Assembly: GCF_018390575.1 (NCBI RefSeq)
Contig: NZ_JAHBCJ010000005.1
Coordinates: forward strand, 186,001 to 250,000
Reading direction: 5' to 3'
Source: Bhargavaea massiliensis
GTDB lineage: Bacteria > Bacillota > Bacilli > Bacillales_A > Planococcaceae
DNA length: 64,000 nt
Positions 9,470 through 19,881 of this stretch are shown one piece after another (the stretch's first letter is position 1; every line of letters starts with the position of its first letter). The position numbers and the translations under genes are program-made. Below the pieces are notes generated by a model that worked only from the letters and a program-made list of their open reading frames with translations, was not told the DNA's origin and did not search any database.

Positions 9470-12400
9470 ATTCCCGCTCCTTTCGGGCCAGCCCCGACTG
9501 ACGGGACAGGCTCCTCATATTCCACTTCGCTGCCTTCCGTCAGCCTGACGGAGACCGGTTTCGAAATGCCGGACTCCTGCATGGTGATGCCGTAAAGCAC
9601 ATCGGCGCCTTCCATCGTCCCCTTTCTGTGGGTAATGACGATGAACTGCGTCTCGCTGCTGAATTTCTTCAGGTAATCGCTGTATCGGAGCACATTGGCT
9701 TCGTCGAGCGCTGCTTCGACTTCATCCAGTACGCAGAATGGCACGGGCCTCACTTTCAGGATGGCGAAAAGGAGGGCGATCGCGGTCAACGCCCGCTCCC
9801 CGCCCGAAAGAAGGCTGAGGTTCTGCAGTTTCTTGCCCGGAGGGCATGCGACAATATCAATACCGGTCCGCAGCATGTCGTCCGGATCGGTGAGAACAAG
9901 CTCAGTCCTTCCGCCGCCGAACAATTCCTTGAAGACGATGCCAAACTGTCGGCTGACCGCGTGGAATGTACTGCTGAACCGCTCCGTCACTTCGGAGTCC
10001 ATTTCATCAATTGCGCTTTCAAGCGTTTCCTTGGCTTCGAGCAGATCCTTACGCTGATCAGCAAGGAATGAATGGCGTTCCGAGACGGATTCGAACTCTT
10101 CGATTGAAGCTGTGTTGACAGGGCCCAGCTCTTCAATCGACTGCTTCAGAAGCCTCACTTTCTTCCTGGCTTCCTCCGGCAGGAGATTTTCCGGGAATCC
10201 GATTCCTTCTTCCGGAAGTTCATCGATTCCGTAGTCATCCTCGAGCGAACTGCGGAGTGATTCAAGCTCATAGGTGATCCGGCCGGCGCGAAGCTCGGCG
10301 TCCCGAACAGAAGCTGAATGGGCTTCCCTCTTTTCAGCCGCACGCCGGAATCTCGCTTCCGCCGAAGCGATGGCTTGCTGGAGAGATTCCCGCCTCTTAA
10401 GCGCTCCTGACAATTCTTTTTCGTGAGAAGACTTTTTTTCTTTCCATTCTTTCAGTTCGTTCTCGGCTTCCTCGGGGCTTGACTCGGTATCTCCGCCGGC
10501 CGTCCACTTTATCTCTTCGCGGAGCCGCGCTGCTCTGGCAAGGCGCCCGGCCAACTCTTCCTCCACTTCTGCAGAAGCCGCTTCCGCCTGTGTCAGCTGT
10601 TCGGCAAGAACGGCGGATTCCTGTTTGAGCTCACCAAGCCGGTTGTTCATCCGGTCGCGCTCAGTACGGCCTTCTTCATAAAGGCCCGTCATCTCTTCGA
10701 TCTCGCCGGATGCCCGGCCGAGCTCTTCCTTGAGGGCTGCCTGCCGTGATTCTGCTTCCCGCATACGATCGCGGATGCCGGAAGTCAGGACCGTCGTACC
10801 GGATTCCTCGTCTCCGAACAGGGCCAGGCGGTCGGACAGGCGGCGTTCCGCCGCCTTCAGTTCTGCGACTCTGCCGACGATCCCCACTTCCTTCTCCGTC
10901 AGCCCTTCTCGTTCTTCCCTCACCCGATCAAGGTTCTCCGATTCTTTCGCCAGCTGCTGCTTTAGTGAAGCGACCGCCTTTTCCGCATTGCCGATTGACT
11001 TCTCGAGCCGGTCCGCATCAGCGGTCACCTGTTCAAGCTCCGCTTTCCTCATGAAGATCGGGTTGCCCCGGTCCGTTCCGCCGCCGGTCATCGACCCCCC
11101 GGCATTGACGACATCGCCATCCAGCGTCACGACGCGGTAGCGGTGTCCGGTCAGCTTGGCAATTTCATTGGCCCCTTTCAAGGTGCGGGAGATGAGAACG
11201 TTGCCGAGCAGGTTCTGAACGATCGGCAAGTACTTTTCTTCCGCCGTCACGACCGTGTCCCCTGTCCCGATAAAGTCTCCGTGTGATGAAGCGCGGGAAA
11301 GTGAAGAAGCATCCACCCGGCGCGGCTTCATCACGGACAGCGGCAGGAATGTGGCCCGGCCCTTCCTGCTATTTTTCAGATAGCCGATCGCCTGGCGGGC
11401 ATCGGCTTCCGTGATGGTGACGATGTTCTGAGCCGCCGCGCCGAGAGCAGTTTCCGCAGCACCGGCAAACTCTTTTTTCACGGTAACAAGTGAGGCGACC
11501 GCACCTTCGATACCGTCGAGGCGGTTGCTTTCGGCGGCACGGAGCACTTCACGGACACCGGTATGGAACCCGGCAAATTCCGCCTCCATTGAAACAAGGG
11601 CCTCCCGCCGGCCCTTCAGCTTTTCAAGCAGGCTGTAGGCCTTGTACAGCTGCTCTTGTTTACCGTTCAGATCAGCCGCGATTTGTTCCCTAGACGCCGC
11701 CAGTTCCGATTCAGCTGACCGTACAGATGAAAGCCGCTTTTTCACGGCCGCAAGCTCCTGCTCTGCCCCCGCAAGCGTTGCGGAAGCTTCTTCCCACTCT
11801 GCCCGGGCCTCTCCTGCACGCGTGCGGTTCCTCTCGGCAGATTCAGACTGGTACTCAAGTTGCTGAGCAAGATGTTTAAGTTCGTTTTTTACGGCTGCTT
11901 CTTCGTTCAGAAGTTCGATATAGGCAGATTTCAGCTCGTCGATCCTTCGGGCGGTCTCATCAAGCGGGCGGTCCATGACTTCCTGCAACCGGCGGATCTC
12001 GGATCGTGCTTCCCGGAGTGCCTTTTTCCGGATAGCCGCTTCCCGTTCCGCCTGCTCTTTCCTTTGTCTGAGCCTGCCGGCAGCTTGTTCAGTCTCCGCC
12101 AAATCTTCCCGCAGCCGCTCGAGCTGCCTCTCGGCATGGGTCTTCCGCTCGGCAAGCACCTGCTTGCGCCCTTCCCATTTTTCAACGTTCGCGCCCGCTT
12201 CCGCCAGCGCGTTGTGCAGGCCGTCAAGTTTTGCAGCAAGCTTTTCCGCCTCAGCGCGTAGCCGGCCCAGCTCTGCTTCATGGCGCCCGGCCTCTTCTGC
12301 GGCGGCATGCTCAAGTCCGGCTGCTTCTTCCAGTTGCCTGCGGACATCCGCCAACTGCTTTTCGTTTTCACGGATGTCATAAGAAAGGAGTGCCGCGCCG

Positions 12401-13074
12401 ATCTTATTCAGCTCTCCGGACATAGCGAGATAGTCTTTCGCAGCTGATGCCTGAATCTCCAGCGGTTCGAGGCGGCCGTCCAGCTCGTGCAGAATATCAA
12501 GCACCCGGTTGAGGTTGTCTTCCGTCTCGAAAAGCTTATGCTCGGCTTTGCGGCGGCGCTGCTTATACTTGAGCACGCCCGCCGCTTCCTCGAAGATTGC
12601 CCGGCGGTCTTCCGGCTTGCTGTTCAGGATCTCATCGACACGTCCCTGCGAAATGACGGAGAATGCCTCTTTGCCGAGCCCAGAATCCATGAACAGATCG
12701 ACGATGTCCCGGAGCCGGCAGTCCTGCCGGTTGATCTGGTATTCGCTATCACCGGAACGGAACACCCTGCGCGTGACACTGATTTCACTGAAATCAAGCG
12801 GCACACGGCCATCCGAGTTGTCGAGAATCAGAGTGACCTCGGCAAAATTCAACGCTTTTCTGGAATCACTTCCGGAGAAGATCACATCTTCCATCTTGCC
12901 TCCTCGGAGGGTTTTTGCCGACTGTTCGCCAAGGACCCAGCGGATGGCATCGGTGATGTTGCTTTTTCCGCTTCCGTTCGGACCGACGACGGCGGTGACT
13001 CCCGGCACAAAGTCCAGGCCGATTCGTTCACCGAACGACTTGAACCCGATGATTTCGAGTCGCTTCAGATACAA
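9466..13074 (-). CDS. smc: Chromosome segregation ATPase SMC
   Basis: SMC is the ring-shaped condensin ATPase that, with ScpA and ScpB, compacts and separates sister chromosomes. The 1202-residue protein has Walker A GPNGSGKS (31-38), two long coiled coils, a globular hinge in the middle (DGIEGAVASLV to GGSMTGGG) and the C-terminal head with signature LLSGGERALTA and Walker B CVLDEVEAALDEAN. The start is a TTG at 13074, one base after the rnc stop and preceded by GCGGAG. The frame is open further upstream, but only as a shadow of rnc. Confidence 0.97.
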   Translation of the reverse strand: MYLKRLEIIGFKSFGERIGLDFVPGVTAVVGPNGSGKSNITDAIRWVLGEQSAKTLRGGKMEDVIFSGSDSRKALNFAEVTLILDNSDGRVPLDFSEISVTRRVFRSGDSEYQINRQDCRLRDIVDLFMDSGLGKEAFSVISQGRVDEILNSKPEDRRAIFEEAAGVLKYKQRRRKAEHKLFETEDNLNRVLDILHELDGRLEPLEIQASAAKDYLAMSGELNKIGAALLSYDIRENEKQLADVRRQLEEAAGLEHAAAEEAGRHEAELGRLRAEAEKLAAKLDGLHNALAEAGANVEKWEGRKQVLAERKTHAERQLERLREDLAETEQAAGRLRQRKEQAEREAAIRKKALREARSEIRRLQEVMDRPLDETARRIDELKSAYIELLNEEAAVKNELKHLAQQLEYQSESAERNRTRAGEARAEWEEASATLAGAEQELAAVKKRLSSVRSAESELAASREQIAADLNGKQEQLYKAYSLLEKLKGRREALVSMEAEFAGFHTGVREVLRAAESNRLDGIEGAVASLVTVKKEFAGAAETALGAAAQNIVTITEADARQAIGYLKNSRKGRATFLPLSVMKPRRVDASSLSRASSHGDFIGTGDTVVTAEEKYLPIVQNLLGNVLISRTLKGANEIAKLTGHRYRVVTLDGDVVNAGGSMTGGGTDRGNPIFMRKAELEQVTADADRLEKSIGNAEKAVASLKQQLAKESENLDRVREEREGLTEKEVGIVGRVAELKAAERRLSDRLALFGDEESGTTVLTSGIRDRMREAESRQAALKEELGRASGEIEEMTGLYEEGRTERDRMNNRLGELKQESAVLAEQLTQAEAASAEVEEELAGRLARAARLREEIKWTAGGDTESSPEEAENELKEWKEKKSSHEKELSGALKRRESLQQAIASAEARFRRAAEKREAHSASVRDAELRAGRITYELESLRSSLEDDYGIDELPEEGIGFPENLLPEEARKKVRLLKQSIEELGPVNTASIEEFESVSERHSFLADQRKDLLEAKETLESAIDEMDSEVTERFSSTFHAVSRQFGIVFKELFGGGRTELVLTDPDDMLRTGIDIVACPPGKKLQNLSLLSGGERALTAIALLFAILKVRPVPFCVLDEVEAALDEANVLRYSDYLKKFSSETQFIVITHRKGTMEGADVLYGITMQESGISKPVSVRLTEGSEVEYEEPVPSVGAGPKGAGI

Positions 13075-13075
13075 A

Positions 13076-13837
13076 TCACTCCGCCTGCCCTTCAATTTTG
13101 CGCAGTTCGCCGATGGCGTGGCGGGCAGCCAGCTGCTCCGCCTCTTTTTTTGACTTGCCCTCGCCCCGGCCCAGTTCATCTCCGCCAATTGTGACGGCCG
13201 AGACAAATACGCGATCATGGGCAGGGCCCTTTTCGTCCACTATCTCGTAATGGAGCTGGCCGTTTGACGACTGCTGGACCATTTCCTGCAACTGGCTCTT
13301 GTAATCCATCACATGGGAAAAAGCACCGACCTCCACTTTCGGGAAAACGATCTTTTCAAGGAATCCGACAACCTTGTCGAATCCGTTATCCAGATAAAGC
13401 GCCCCGACAAACGCTTCAAACACATCGGCCAGGAGAGACGGACGCGTGCGCCCGCCGGTCTGCTCTTCGCCTTTGCCGAGCAGAACGTAACGGCCGAAAC
13501 CCAGCTCATCCGCAAATTGGACAAGGGACGGTTCGCAGACGATTGCAGCGCGCAGCTTGGTCAGTTCGCCTTCGCTCATGGATGGATAAGTCTCAAACAG
13601 AAAACGGGAGACGGCCAGCTCCAGGACGGCATCACCGAGAAATTCAAGACGCTCGTTGTCGTCATGGATCCTCCTTCTGTGCTCGTTCACATACGAAGAG
13701 TGTGTGAATGCACGGTATAGGAGGGTCGGGTCACCAAATGTGAAGCCGATGTTCTCCTCAAAATCGGCAAATCGCTTATGGACAGATTCCGGGTAGGAAC
13801 CTTTTTTGTTGTGGCGCTCTTTTTTGTTCATAGTCAT
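13076..13837 (-). CDS. rnc: Ribonuclease III
   Basis: RNase III cleaves double-stranded RNA in rRNA processing and mRNA or antisense turnover. The 253-residue product has the endonuclease domain with the signature [16 protein letters not shown], the second acidic site [14 protein letters not shown] and a C-terminal double-stranded-RNA-binding domain ([11 protein letters not shown] to [14 protein letters not shown]). The chosen ATG at 13837 has GGAAAGG upstream; ATG 13831 is possible. It is tightly coupled to smc. Confidence 0.96.
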   Translation of the reverse strand: MTMNKKERHNKKGSYPESVHKRFADFEENIGFTFGDPTLLYRAFTHSSYVNEHRRRIHDDNERLEFLGDAVLELAVSRFLFETYPSMSEGELTKLRAAIVCEPSLVQFADELGFGRYVLLGKGEEQTGGRTRPSLLADVFEAFVGALYLDNGFDKVVGFLEKIVFPKVEVGAFSHVMDYKSQLQEMVQQSSNGQLHYEIVDEKGPAHDRVFVSAVTIGGDELGRGEGKSKKEAEQLAARHAIGELRKIEGQAE

Positions 13838-13869
13838 CAGATCTGCCTTTCCGTTGTGGATATATGCTA

Positions 13870-13898
13870 AGTTTACCCCTTTCGGCAGGGTAACGCAA
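13870..13898 (-). promoter_or_regulatory. Candidate sigma-A promoter of rnc-smc-ftsY
   Basis: TTGCGT (13898-13893) and TAAACT (13875-13870) are 17 bp apart on the minus strand, downstream of the acpP terminator. The match is moderate. Confidence 0.35.
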
Positions 13899-13951
13899 AA
13901 TGGCAAAAGAGGCTGGCGCCGGCCCGTCTCCGGACTGCTCGCCTGCCTCTT
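13897..13951 (-). terminator. Probable terminator after acpP
   Basis: AAGAGGC (13951-13945) pairs with GCCTCTT (13913-13907) across a GC-rich inner region that can also fold, followed by TTGCCATTTT. The stem ends are clear but the T-tract is interrupted. Confidence 0.5.
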
Positions 13952-13960
13952 CAAAACCGA

Positions 13961-14197
13961 TCATGCGGTCTTACCTTCAATGTAAGAAACTGCGTCTCCG
14001 ACAGTCCCGATCTTCTCCGCATCTTCATCGGAGATTTCAAGGTCGAATTCGTCCTCAAGCTCCATGACGAGCTCCACGACGTCAAGGGAGTCCGCTCCGA
14101 GATCCTCACGGAAGGATGCTTCAGGCTTCACTTCGCTCTCATCAACGCCGAGACGGTCGACGATCACCTTTGTCACACGTTCCAGAACAGTTGCCAA
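13961..14197 (-). CDS. acpP: Acyl carrier protein
   Basis: ACP carries growing acyl chains on a phosphopantetheine arm during fatty-acid synthesis. The 78-residue acidic protein has the attachment serine Ser37 in GADSLD and matches B. subtilis AcpA closely. The start is a TTG at 14197, set by the GAGGAGGTGAACGTA ahead of it. The in-frame GTG at 14206 overlaps that ribosome-binding site and was rejected. It is the last gene of the fapR-plsX-fabD-fabG-acpP unit. Confidence 0.97.
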   Translation of the reverse strand: MATVLERVTKVIVDRLGVDESEVKPEASFREDLGADSLDVVELVMELEDEFDLEISDEDAEKIGTVGDAVSYIEGKTA

Positions 14198-14311
14198 TAC
14201 GTTCACCTCCTCTCACAGGAGAGTCTGTTTATCCGGCTGCTTCGGCGGCATGCCTTCCGCTTTTCCGGCCACCCAATCAGTATGACAGGCAGCCCGTCCC
14301 GCGACAAGGGG

Positions 14312-15058
14312 TTACATCACCATTCCGCCGTCAACATGAAGAGTCTGGCCGGTGATGTATTCAGAATCATCCGAAGCAAGGAAAACAACGGCGCGGGCCA
14401 CGTGTTCCGGATCCCCAAGCTTACCGAGCGGAATCTGTGCCAGCATCCCTTCTTTTACATCTTCAGGAAGCTTGTCCGTCATATCCGTCGTGATAAACCC
14501 GGGTGCAACGGCATTGACCCGGATTCCCCGTGCGGCCAATTCCTTGGCCGCCGTCTTTGTCAGCCCGATCACACCCGCCTTTGCAGCAACGTAGTTGGCC
14601 TGGCCGGCATTTCCCGCGACGCCTACCACTGATGCCAGATTGACGATTGTGCCGGACCGTTTTTTCATCATTGGCCGCGCGACCGCCTTTGTACAGAGGA
14701 AGACCCCTTTCAGGTTGGTCGACAGCACGTCATCCCATTCTTCCTCCTTCATGCGCATAAGGAGGTTATCCTTCGTAATACCTGCGTTGTTGACGAGGAT
14801 GTCGACGGAGCCGAAGCGCTCCATCGTCTCGCTGACAAGCTGCTTGACGTCTTCCTGGCTGCTGACCGAAGCGCGGACGGCAAATGCCTCCCCGCCCGCT
14901 TCTTCGATCATCCTGACCGTCTCAGCGGCCTTGTCTTCACTTCCTGCGAAGTTCACGGCGACTTTCGCGCCTTCTTTTGCAAGAGCGATTGCGATGGCTC
15001 GTCCGATGCCGCGGGAAGCCCCCGTCACAATAGCGGATTTGCCCGTAAGTTTGCCCAT
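14312..15058 (-). CDS. fabG: 3-oxoacyl-[ACP] reductase
   Basis: FabG performs the first reduction of the elongation cycle, with NADPH. The 248-residue short-chain dehydrogenase has the nucleotide loop [10 protein letters not shown] (12-21), NNAG (90-93) and the catalytic Ser143, Tyr156 and Lys160. Its ATG directly abuts the fabD stop. A 114-bp gap separates it from acpP. Confidence 0.97.
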   Translation of the reverse strand: MGKLTGKSAIVTGASRGIGRAIAIALAKEGAKVAVNFAGSEDKAAETVRMIEEAGGEAFAVRASVSSQEDVKQLVSETMERFGSVDILVNNAGITKDNLLMRMKEEEWDDVLSTNLKGVFLCTKAVARPMMKKRSGTIVNLASVVGVAGNAGQANYVAAKAGVIGLTKTAAKELAARGIRVNAVAPGFITTDMTDKLPEDVKEGMLAQIPLGKLGDPEHVARAVVFLASDDSEYITGQTLHVDGGMVM

Positions 15059-16003
15059 TCACGACCATCCTTTCGCCGTTTCGACGGCCTTGTTCAATGT
15101 TTCCATATCTTCCACCCTGAGGACAGTGGCCGAACGGTCGATTTTCCTGATCAGTCCGGACAACACGCCGCCGGGTCCGCATTCGATAAAGAGAGTCACG
15201 CCGAGATCCAGCATTTTCCGGACGGATTCTTCCCAGCGCACCGGTGAATACAGCTGCTCTACAAGAAGCTGTTTGGTCTGCTCGGGATCCCGGACAGGTT
15301 CCGCGGTGACATTTGCGACGACCGGGAATATCGCCTGGCCGAACCCGACGGAATCGAGCTGTGCCTGCAGTTTCTGTGCAGCCGGCTTCATGAGAGTGGA
15401 ATGGAATGGCCCGCTTACATCAAGCGGGATCGCACGCTTGGCACCTGCAGCCTTCGCCGCCTCGCATGCCAGTTCAACACCGCGCTTGCTGCCTGAGATC
15501 ACAATCTGCCCCGGGCAATTCAAGTTGGCCGGCTGCACCGGGTGTCCTTCTCCGGTCACGTCTTCCGTCACGCGCTGCAGTTCTTCGGCACCGAGGCCAA
15601 GAATGGCAGCCATCGACCCCTCACCTGCCGGGACGGCCTCGTTCATGTATAGCCCTCTGCGGTGGACGGTCTCGGCTGCGTCACCGAACGACAACACACC
15701 TGCCGAGACAAGCGCTGAATATTCACCAAGGCTGTGTCCGGCGGCATAATCGGGACGGATGCCCGCTTCCTTCAAAGCAGCATCAATCGCTGCACCAGCG
15801 GTCAGAAGCGCAGGCTGCGCGTGATAGGTAAGTGTCAGTTCTTCCTGCGGGCCATCCTGCATCAGCTTACTCAGCTCGATGCCGAGGCGACTGTCCGCCT
15901 CATCGGCAAAGCTGCTGAAAGCTGCGCCATTTCCGATAAATTCCGAGGCCATGCCGACTTTCTGAGAACCTTGGCCAGGGAAGACAAATGCAATTTTACT
16001 CAT
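15059..16003 (-). CDS. fabD: Malonyl-CoA:ACP transacylase
   Basis: FabD moves malonyl groups from CoA to ACP. Over 314 residues it shows [13 protein letters not shown] near the start, the nucleophile Ser91 in [10 protein letters not shown] and the catalytic His in [11 protein letters not shown]. It overlaps plsX by 8 nt. Confidence 0.97.
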   Translation of the reverse strand: MSKIAFVFPGQGSQKVGMASEFIGNGAAFSSFADEADSRLGIELSKLMQDGPQEELTLTYHAQPALLTAGAAIDAALKEAGIRPDYAAGHSLGEYSALVSAGVLSFGDAAETVHRRGLYMNEAVPAGEGSMAAILGLGAEELQRVTEDVTGEGHPVQPANLNCPGQIVISGSKRGVELACEAAKAAGAKRAIPLDVSGPFHSTLMKPAAQKLQAQLDSVGFGQAIFPVVANVTAEPVRDPEQTKQLLVEQLYSPVRWEESVRKMLDLGVTLFIECGPGGVLSGLIRKIDRSATVLRVEDMETLNKAVETAKGWS

Positions 16004-16991
16004 GTTCCCCCATCCTTCCGATCGTCTCTCCGATGCGTGCCGTCACGCCGTGGCCGGCCATGGTCCTGGCTTGGCGGATGGCGTTCATGATGGCATTGGC
16101 ATTGGAGGATCCGTGCGCCTTGATCAGCGGTGCTTTCAGGCCAAACAGGCCGGCACCGCCGTACTCTGTGTAATCCATTTTCTTTTTCAGGTCCTTAAGT
16201 CCGTCCTTGACGAGAAGACCGGCAATCTTGCCCTTCGCGCTGGACATGAAGGCGTCCTTGATCATGGACATGAGACCCTGTGCGGTCCCTTCGATTGTCT
16301 TCAGCACCATATTGCCGGTGAAGCCGTCAGTCACGACAACATCGGCGATGCCGTTAAGCAGATCCCTCGCCTCCACATTTCCGATGAAGTTGACCGGAGC
16401 ATCAGCAATGAGGGCATGGGCTTCCTTGGTCAGCTCGTTCCCTTTATTTTCCTCGGTTCCGATATTGAGAAGTCCGACCCGGGGATTTTGAATTCCCCGG
16501 ACCTGCTCGGCATAGATGCTGCCCATCACCGCATACTGCGCAAGATGCTGCGGCTTCGCGTCGGCATTGGCTCCCATGTCGAGCATGACAAACCCGTTTC
16601 CGTCGAGCGTCGGAAGTGTCGGCGCAAGAGCCGGTCGGTCGACTCCATCCAGGCGGCCGACAACGAACAGCCCTGCCGCCATGAGCGCACCCGTGTTTCC
16701 TGCGCTGACGCCCGCGTCGGCCTCTCCGTCGCGGACAGCCTGCGACATGCGCACCAGGGATGAATCCTTTTTCCGCCGGACAGCGCGGACCGGTTCATCA
16801 TCCCCTTCGATTTTTTCGGTGCAATGAATGAGCTCCAGCCGCTCATGCGTCCCGATCATCGGCTCGATCCGGCCGGAATCACCGTACAGCCGGATCCGGA
16901 TATCCGGGAACGCCTCAAGTGCTTGGCGCACCCCTTCCACTGCCGCATCGGGGGCATGGTCGCCCCCCATTCCGTCTACTGCTATGATCAT
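15996..16991 (-). CDS. plsX: Phosphate acyltransferase PlsX
   Basis: PlsX converts acyl-ACP to acyl-phosphate, the donor for PlsY in phosphatidic acid synthesis, and acts as a peripheral membrane enzyme. The 331-residue product starts [14 protein letters not shown] and has [21 protein letters not shown] and [14 protein letters not shown]. It overlaps fapR by 4 nt (ATGA) and is under FapR control. Confidence 0.97.
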   Translation of the reverse strand: MIIAVDGMGGDHAPDAAVEGVRQALEAFPDIRIRLYGDSGRIEPMIGTHERLELIHCTEKIEGDDEPVRAVRRKKDSSLVRMSQAVRDGEADAGVSAGNTGALMAAGLFVVGRLDGVDRPALAPTLPTLDGNGFVMLDMGANADAKPQHLAQYAVMGSIYAEQVRGIQNPRVGLLNIGTEENKGNELTKEAHALIADAPVNFIGNVEARDLLNGIADVVVTDGFTGNMVLKTIEGTAQGLMSMIKDAFMSSAKGKIAGLLVKDGLKDLKKKMDYTEYGGAGLFGLKAPLIKAHGSSNANAIMNAIRQARTMAGHGVTARIGETIGRMGEHE

Positions 16992-17566
16992 GATTGTCCC
17001 TCTTTTCCGCTCTCGTGGGTCCGGTACATTTCAAAAGTTCCGATGAAAACAGGCTCATTGCCCACCGTCGAGATCACTTCCACAATGGTCCGTCGCGGGC
17101 GTTCCCCCGGCCGCACCGCCGCTTTGGCGACGACCCGCTCTCCCGCCCTCACCGGCCTGATGAAGTTCAGCGAAGATTTCGCTGTAAGCGCAAGCTCGTC
17201 GTTGATGACGGCGACCGCCAGGGAATTCGCCTGCGCGAACAGATGATGTCCTCTCGCTATGCCGTTGCGCTGGAAGACATGGTCCTTCGTAACGTCGAAC
17301 ACGGACACCGCGCGCTTGTCCAGCTCTATATCGATGATATCGCCGATCACTTCGTCGATCGGCAGTGATTTTACGTCATCCAGAGAGCGGACAGCCACAT
17401 CTTTCAGCCGTTCCCGCAATTCGGGAATTCCCTTTTCCATCCGATCCAGCCGGATGGTTTGGACGCTGACTCCGAAATGTTCGGCCAGATCGCCGTCCGT
17501 GAGCAGCGGGTTCTCCTCCAGCAGTGAAGACAGGCGGGCCTGACGCTCTCGTTTCTGCAGTTTCAT
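16988..17566 (-). CDS. fapR: Malonyl-CoA-responsive lipid synthesis repressor FapR
   Basis: FapR represses fatty-acid and phospholipid genes and is released by malonyl-CoA or malonyl-ACP. The 192-residue protein has an N-terminal DeoR-type helix-turn-helix ([20 protein letters not shown], about 23-42), a linker helix and a C-terminal hot-dog effector domain with [21 protein letters not shown] matching FapR operator overlaps the transcription start of its own operon, so it is autoregulated. Confidence 0.97.
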   Translation of the reverse strand: MKLQKRERQARLSSLLEENPLLTDGDLAEHFGVSVQTIRLDRMEKGIPELRERLKDVAVRSLDDVKSLPIDEVIGDIIDIELDKRAVSVFDVTKDHVFQRNGIARGHHLFAQANSLAVAVINDELALTAKSSLNFIRPVRAGERVVAKAAVRPGERPRRTIVEVISTVGNEPVFIGTFEMYRTHESGKEGQS

Positions 17567-17580
17567 GTTTTCACCACCGG

Positions 17581-17599
17581 ATTAGCACTTGGTACTAAT
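17581..17599 (-). promoter_or_regulatory. FapR operator
   Basis: The minus-strand sequence ATTAGTACCAAGTGCTAAT is a near-palindrome that fits the known FapR box (TTAGTACC plus a dyad half-site). It lies between the -10 box and the fapR ATG, overlapping the expected transcription start, the usual place for repression. Confidence 0.85.
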
Positions 17600-17602
17600 A
17601 TG

Positions 17603-17632
17603 AGTATATAAAACAGGCGGGGCAGATTGCAA
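17603..17632 (-). promoter_or_regulatory. Predicted sigma-A promoter of fapR-plsX-fabD-fabG-acpP
   Basis: TTGCAA (17632-17627) and TATACT (17608-17603) are 18 bp apart on the minus strand, immediately upstream of the FapR operator. Confidence 0.7.
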
Positions 17633-17692
17633 CCATGCTCTGAAACTTTGCTTTGGCGGAGCGGTTATGGGGGTGTGCAGTGGCCGAGCCGG

Positions 17693-17784
17693 TATGGCAA
17701 TGTTTCATGGCACAACGTTTCACTTCGGTATGTCAACGTCTCAATGAGCTATGTCAACGTCTCACACCAATTAGTCAACGTTCG
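17693..17784. repeat. Cluster of five degenerate 15-bp direct repeats, three of them spaced 21 bp
   Basis: Plus-strand units: TATGGCAATGTTTCA (17693), ATGGCACAACGTTTCA (17707), TATGTCAACGTCTCA (17729), TATGTCAACGTCTCA (17750) and TTAGTCAACGTTCG (17771). The last three start exactly 21 bp apart. They fill much of the 272-bp gap between fapR and recG, where no gene is seen. In one frame the 21-bp period reads as a heptad with Cys-Gln-Arg, in another as Tyr-Val-Asn-Val-Ser, but there is no convincing ribosome-binding site. I cannot assign a function. Confidence 0.7.
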
Positions 17785-17838
17785 TTTTCCGCTCCCTCTT
17801 AATTTCTGAAACACAAAAATCCGACAAACGGATTCGGG

Positions 17839-19881
17839 TCAGTCGATCCGTTCGTCGGATAGGGCTCCGGATTGTTCGATCGTGATCCGTAGTGTTTCAT
17901 ATTCCGGATCGTTCCAGAATGCCTCGGTTGCGATGAGTTGTTCCGCGTCCATCCTGGCTGTATTGAGCGCGCGGTAGTCATGGACGGGATCTGCCACCTT
18001 GAAGTCCGGCATGCCGCTTTGGCGTTTCCCGAAAAAGTCTCCGGGCCCGCGAAGCTCCAGGTCTTTTTCGGCCAGGCGGAAGCCGTCGTTCGTCTCGGTC
18101 ATGGATTGCATCCGTTCTTTGCCGATTTCCGTTTTCGGGTCTGCAAGAAGCACGCAATAGGACTTGTGTGCCCCCCGTCCGACACGGCCGCGAAGCTGGT
18201 GCAACTGTGCGAGGCCGAAGCGCTCGGCATCCGAGATGACCATAAACGATGCATTCGGAACGTTTACGCCGACTTCGACGACCGTCGTCGAGACAAGCAC
18301 ATGAAGTTCGCCTTCGGAGAATTCCCGCATGACCTCTTCCTTGTCGTCGGGATGGAGGCGTCCGTGCATCAGGCCGACATTGAACCTTCCGCCGAAATAC
18401 TGCCGGATCTGTTCGTACATATCGACCGCGTTCTGTACGTCCAGCTTGTCGGACTCTTCGATGAGGGGGCAGATGACGTATGCCTGGCGGCCCTGCTGGA
18501 GCTCTTTTCCCATACGTTTGAGGACTGCCGGGAGCGCCTCCCGCTTTGTCCAATAGGTCTCAATCGGATGGCGGCCCGCCGGCATTTCGTCGAGGATAGA
18601 GACATCCATCTCGCCAAAAGCCGTGATGGCAAGCGTCCGGGGAATCGGTGTCGCCGTCATGAACAGCACATCCGGGTCTTCCCCCTTTTCTTTCAGGATG
18701 CGCCGCTGTTCCACTCCGAACCGGTGCTGCTCATCCGTGATCACGAGTCCGAGCTTCCTGAAAGCTACATCCGGCTGAATCAGGGCATGGGTACCGATGA
18801 CAAGATCAATCTCCCCGTCAGCCAGCTTCTCCAGGATGATCCGGCGTGCTTTTGCTTTTGTGGAGCCTGATAACAGGGCCATGCGCACGCCGAAGGGCTC
18901 CAGCCAATCCGCCAGCGTCTGGGCATGCTGTTCGGCAAGGATCTCAGTCGGTGCCATGAGCGCACCCTGTGCGCCGGACGTGATTGTAGCGTAAAGGGCG
19001 ATTGCCGCAACGGCGGTTTTCCCCGATCCAACGTCACCCTGAAGGAGCCGGTTCATTCGCACCGGTTCTTTTAGCTCCGCGCAAAGTTCGTTCACGACTC
19101 TTTTTTGTGCGCCGGTGAGTTCGAATGGCAAGGAATCGATGAATGCCTTCAGCTTCTCCAGGTCATAATGGTGTTCTGTCCCCTTGCCGGCTTCTTTTCT
19201 GACTTTCTTGATCGCCTGCATCTTCAGCTGGTAGCCGAGGAATTCTTCGTAGACAAAACGGCGGCGGGCATGTTTTACATGTTCTGCATCTCGCGGGAAG
19301 TGCATGCCTTCGAGCGCTTCCGCAATCCCGGGAAGTTTATATTTCTCCAGAAGCTCGGCCGGCATCGGATCCGGCAGGTCGCCCGCCACCGCATCGAGGG
19401 CAGTCCGGATGTACCGGCGGATGGTTTTCTGGTGCATGCCGCCCTTGAGGCTGTAGACCGGCTCAAAATCTTCTCCGGCCTGCTTCGGTCCTTCCTTGAA
19501 TGAGCTGACGTTGATGGTCTGCCGTCCGCGGTCCCATTTTCCGGTAACGGTGATTGTCATGCCCGGCATCAGGCGGTTCTTGAGATAATGCTGGTTGAAA
19601 AACACCGCCTTGACGAGGTGCCGTCCTGCAAGCAGGCGGATCTGCAGCCTGGACCTGTTTTTTCCGGAAAAGAAAACGGAAGGCTCGCTTTCGACCCTTC
19701 CTTCAATAGTGACCCGTTCTTCGTGGGGTGTTTCCGACAGGTCTTTGAGACGGTTGTCTTCGTGGCGGTAAGGGAACATCATGACGAGGTCCCCTACCGT
19801 GCGGACACCCAGATTTTCAAGTGTTGCGGCGGCTTCCTTGCCGATGCCTTTAAGAGCAGTGACCGGTTCAGTCAACCACAC
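17839..19881 (-). CDS. recG: ATP-dependent DNA helicase RecG
   Basis: RecG remodels stalled replication forks and branch-migrates Holliday junctions. The 680-residue protein has the N-terminal wedge/OB domain, then superfamily-2 motifs: Walker A GDVGSGKTA, TEILAEQH, DEQHRFG, MTATPIPRT, and motif VI QLRGRVGRG. The start is uncertain: a GTG at 19881 (used) and a TTG at 19875 both lie inside the end of sdaAA, so the genes overlap by up to 14 nt. It is the last gene of the sda unit. Confidence 0.96.
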   Translation of the reverse strand: MWLTEPVTALKGIGKEAAATLENLGVRTVGDLVMMFPYRHEDNRLKDLSETPHEERVTIEGRVESEPSVFFSGKNRSRLQIRLLAGRHLVKAVFFNQHYLKNRLMPGMTITVTGKWDRGRQTINVSSFKEGPKQAGEDFEPVYSLKGGMHQKTIRRYIRTALDAVAGDLPDPMPAELLEKYKLPGIAEALEGMHFPRDAEHVKHARRRFVYEEFLGYQLKMQAIKKVRKEAGKGTEHHYDLEKLKAFIDSLPFELTGAQKRVVNELCAELKEPVRMNRLLQGDVGSGKTAVAAIALYATITSGAQGALMAPTEILAEQHAQTLADWLEPFGVRMALLSGSTKAKARRIILEKLADGEIDLVIGTHALIQPDVAFRKLGLVITDEQHRFGVEQRRILKEKGEDPDVLFMTATPIPRTLAITAFGEMDVSILDEMPAGRHPIETYWTKREALPAVLKRMGKELQQGRQAYVICPLIEESDKLDVQNAVDMYEQIRQYFGGRFNVGLMHGRLHPDDKEEVMREFSEGELHVLVSTTVVEVGVNVPNASFMVISDAERFGLAQLHQLRGRVGRGAHKSYCVLLADPKTEIGKERMQSMTETNDGFRLAEKDLELRGPGDFFGKRQSGMPDFKVADPVHDYRALNTARMDAEQLIATEAFWNDPEYETLRITIEQSGALSDERID

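Noticed and set aside
17693-17784. Possible CRISPR array
   Set aside because: Units are 15 bp, degenerate, and spaced by only about 6 bp. There are no spacers of normal size and no cas genes.
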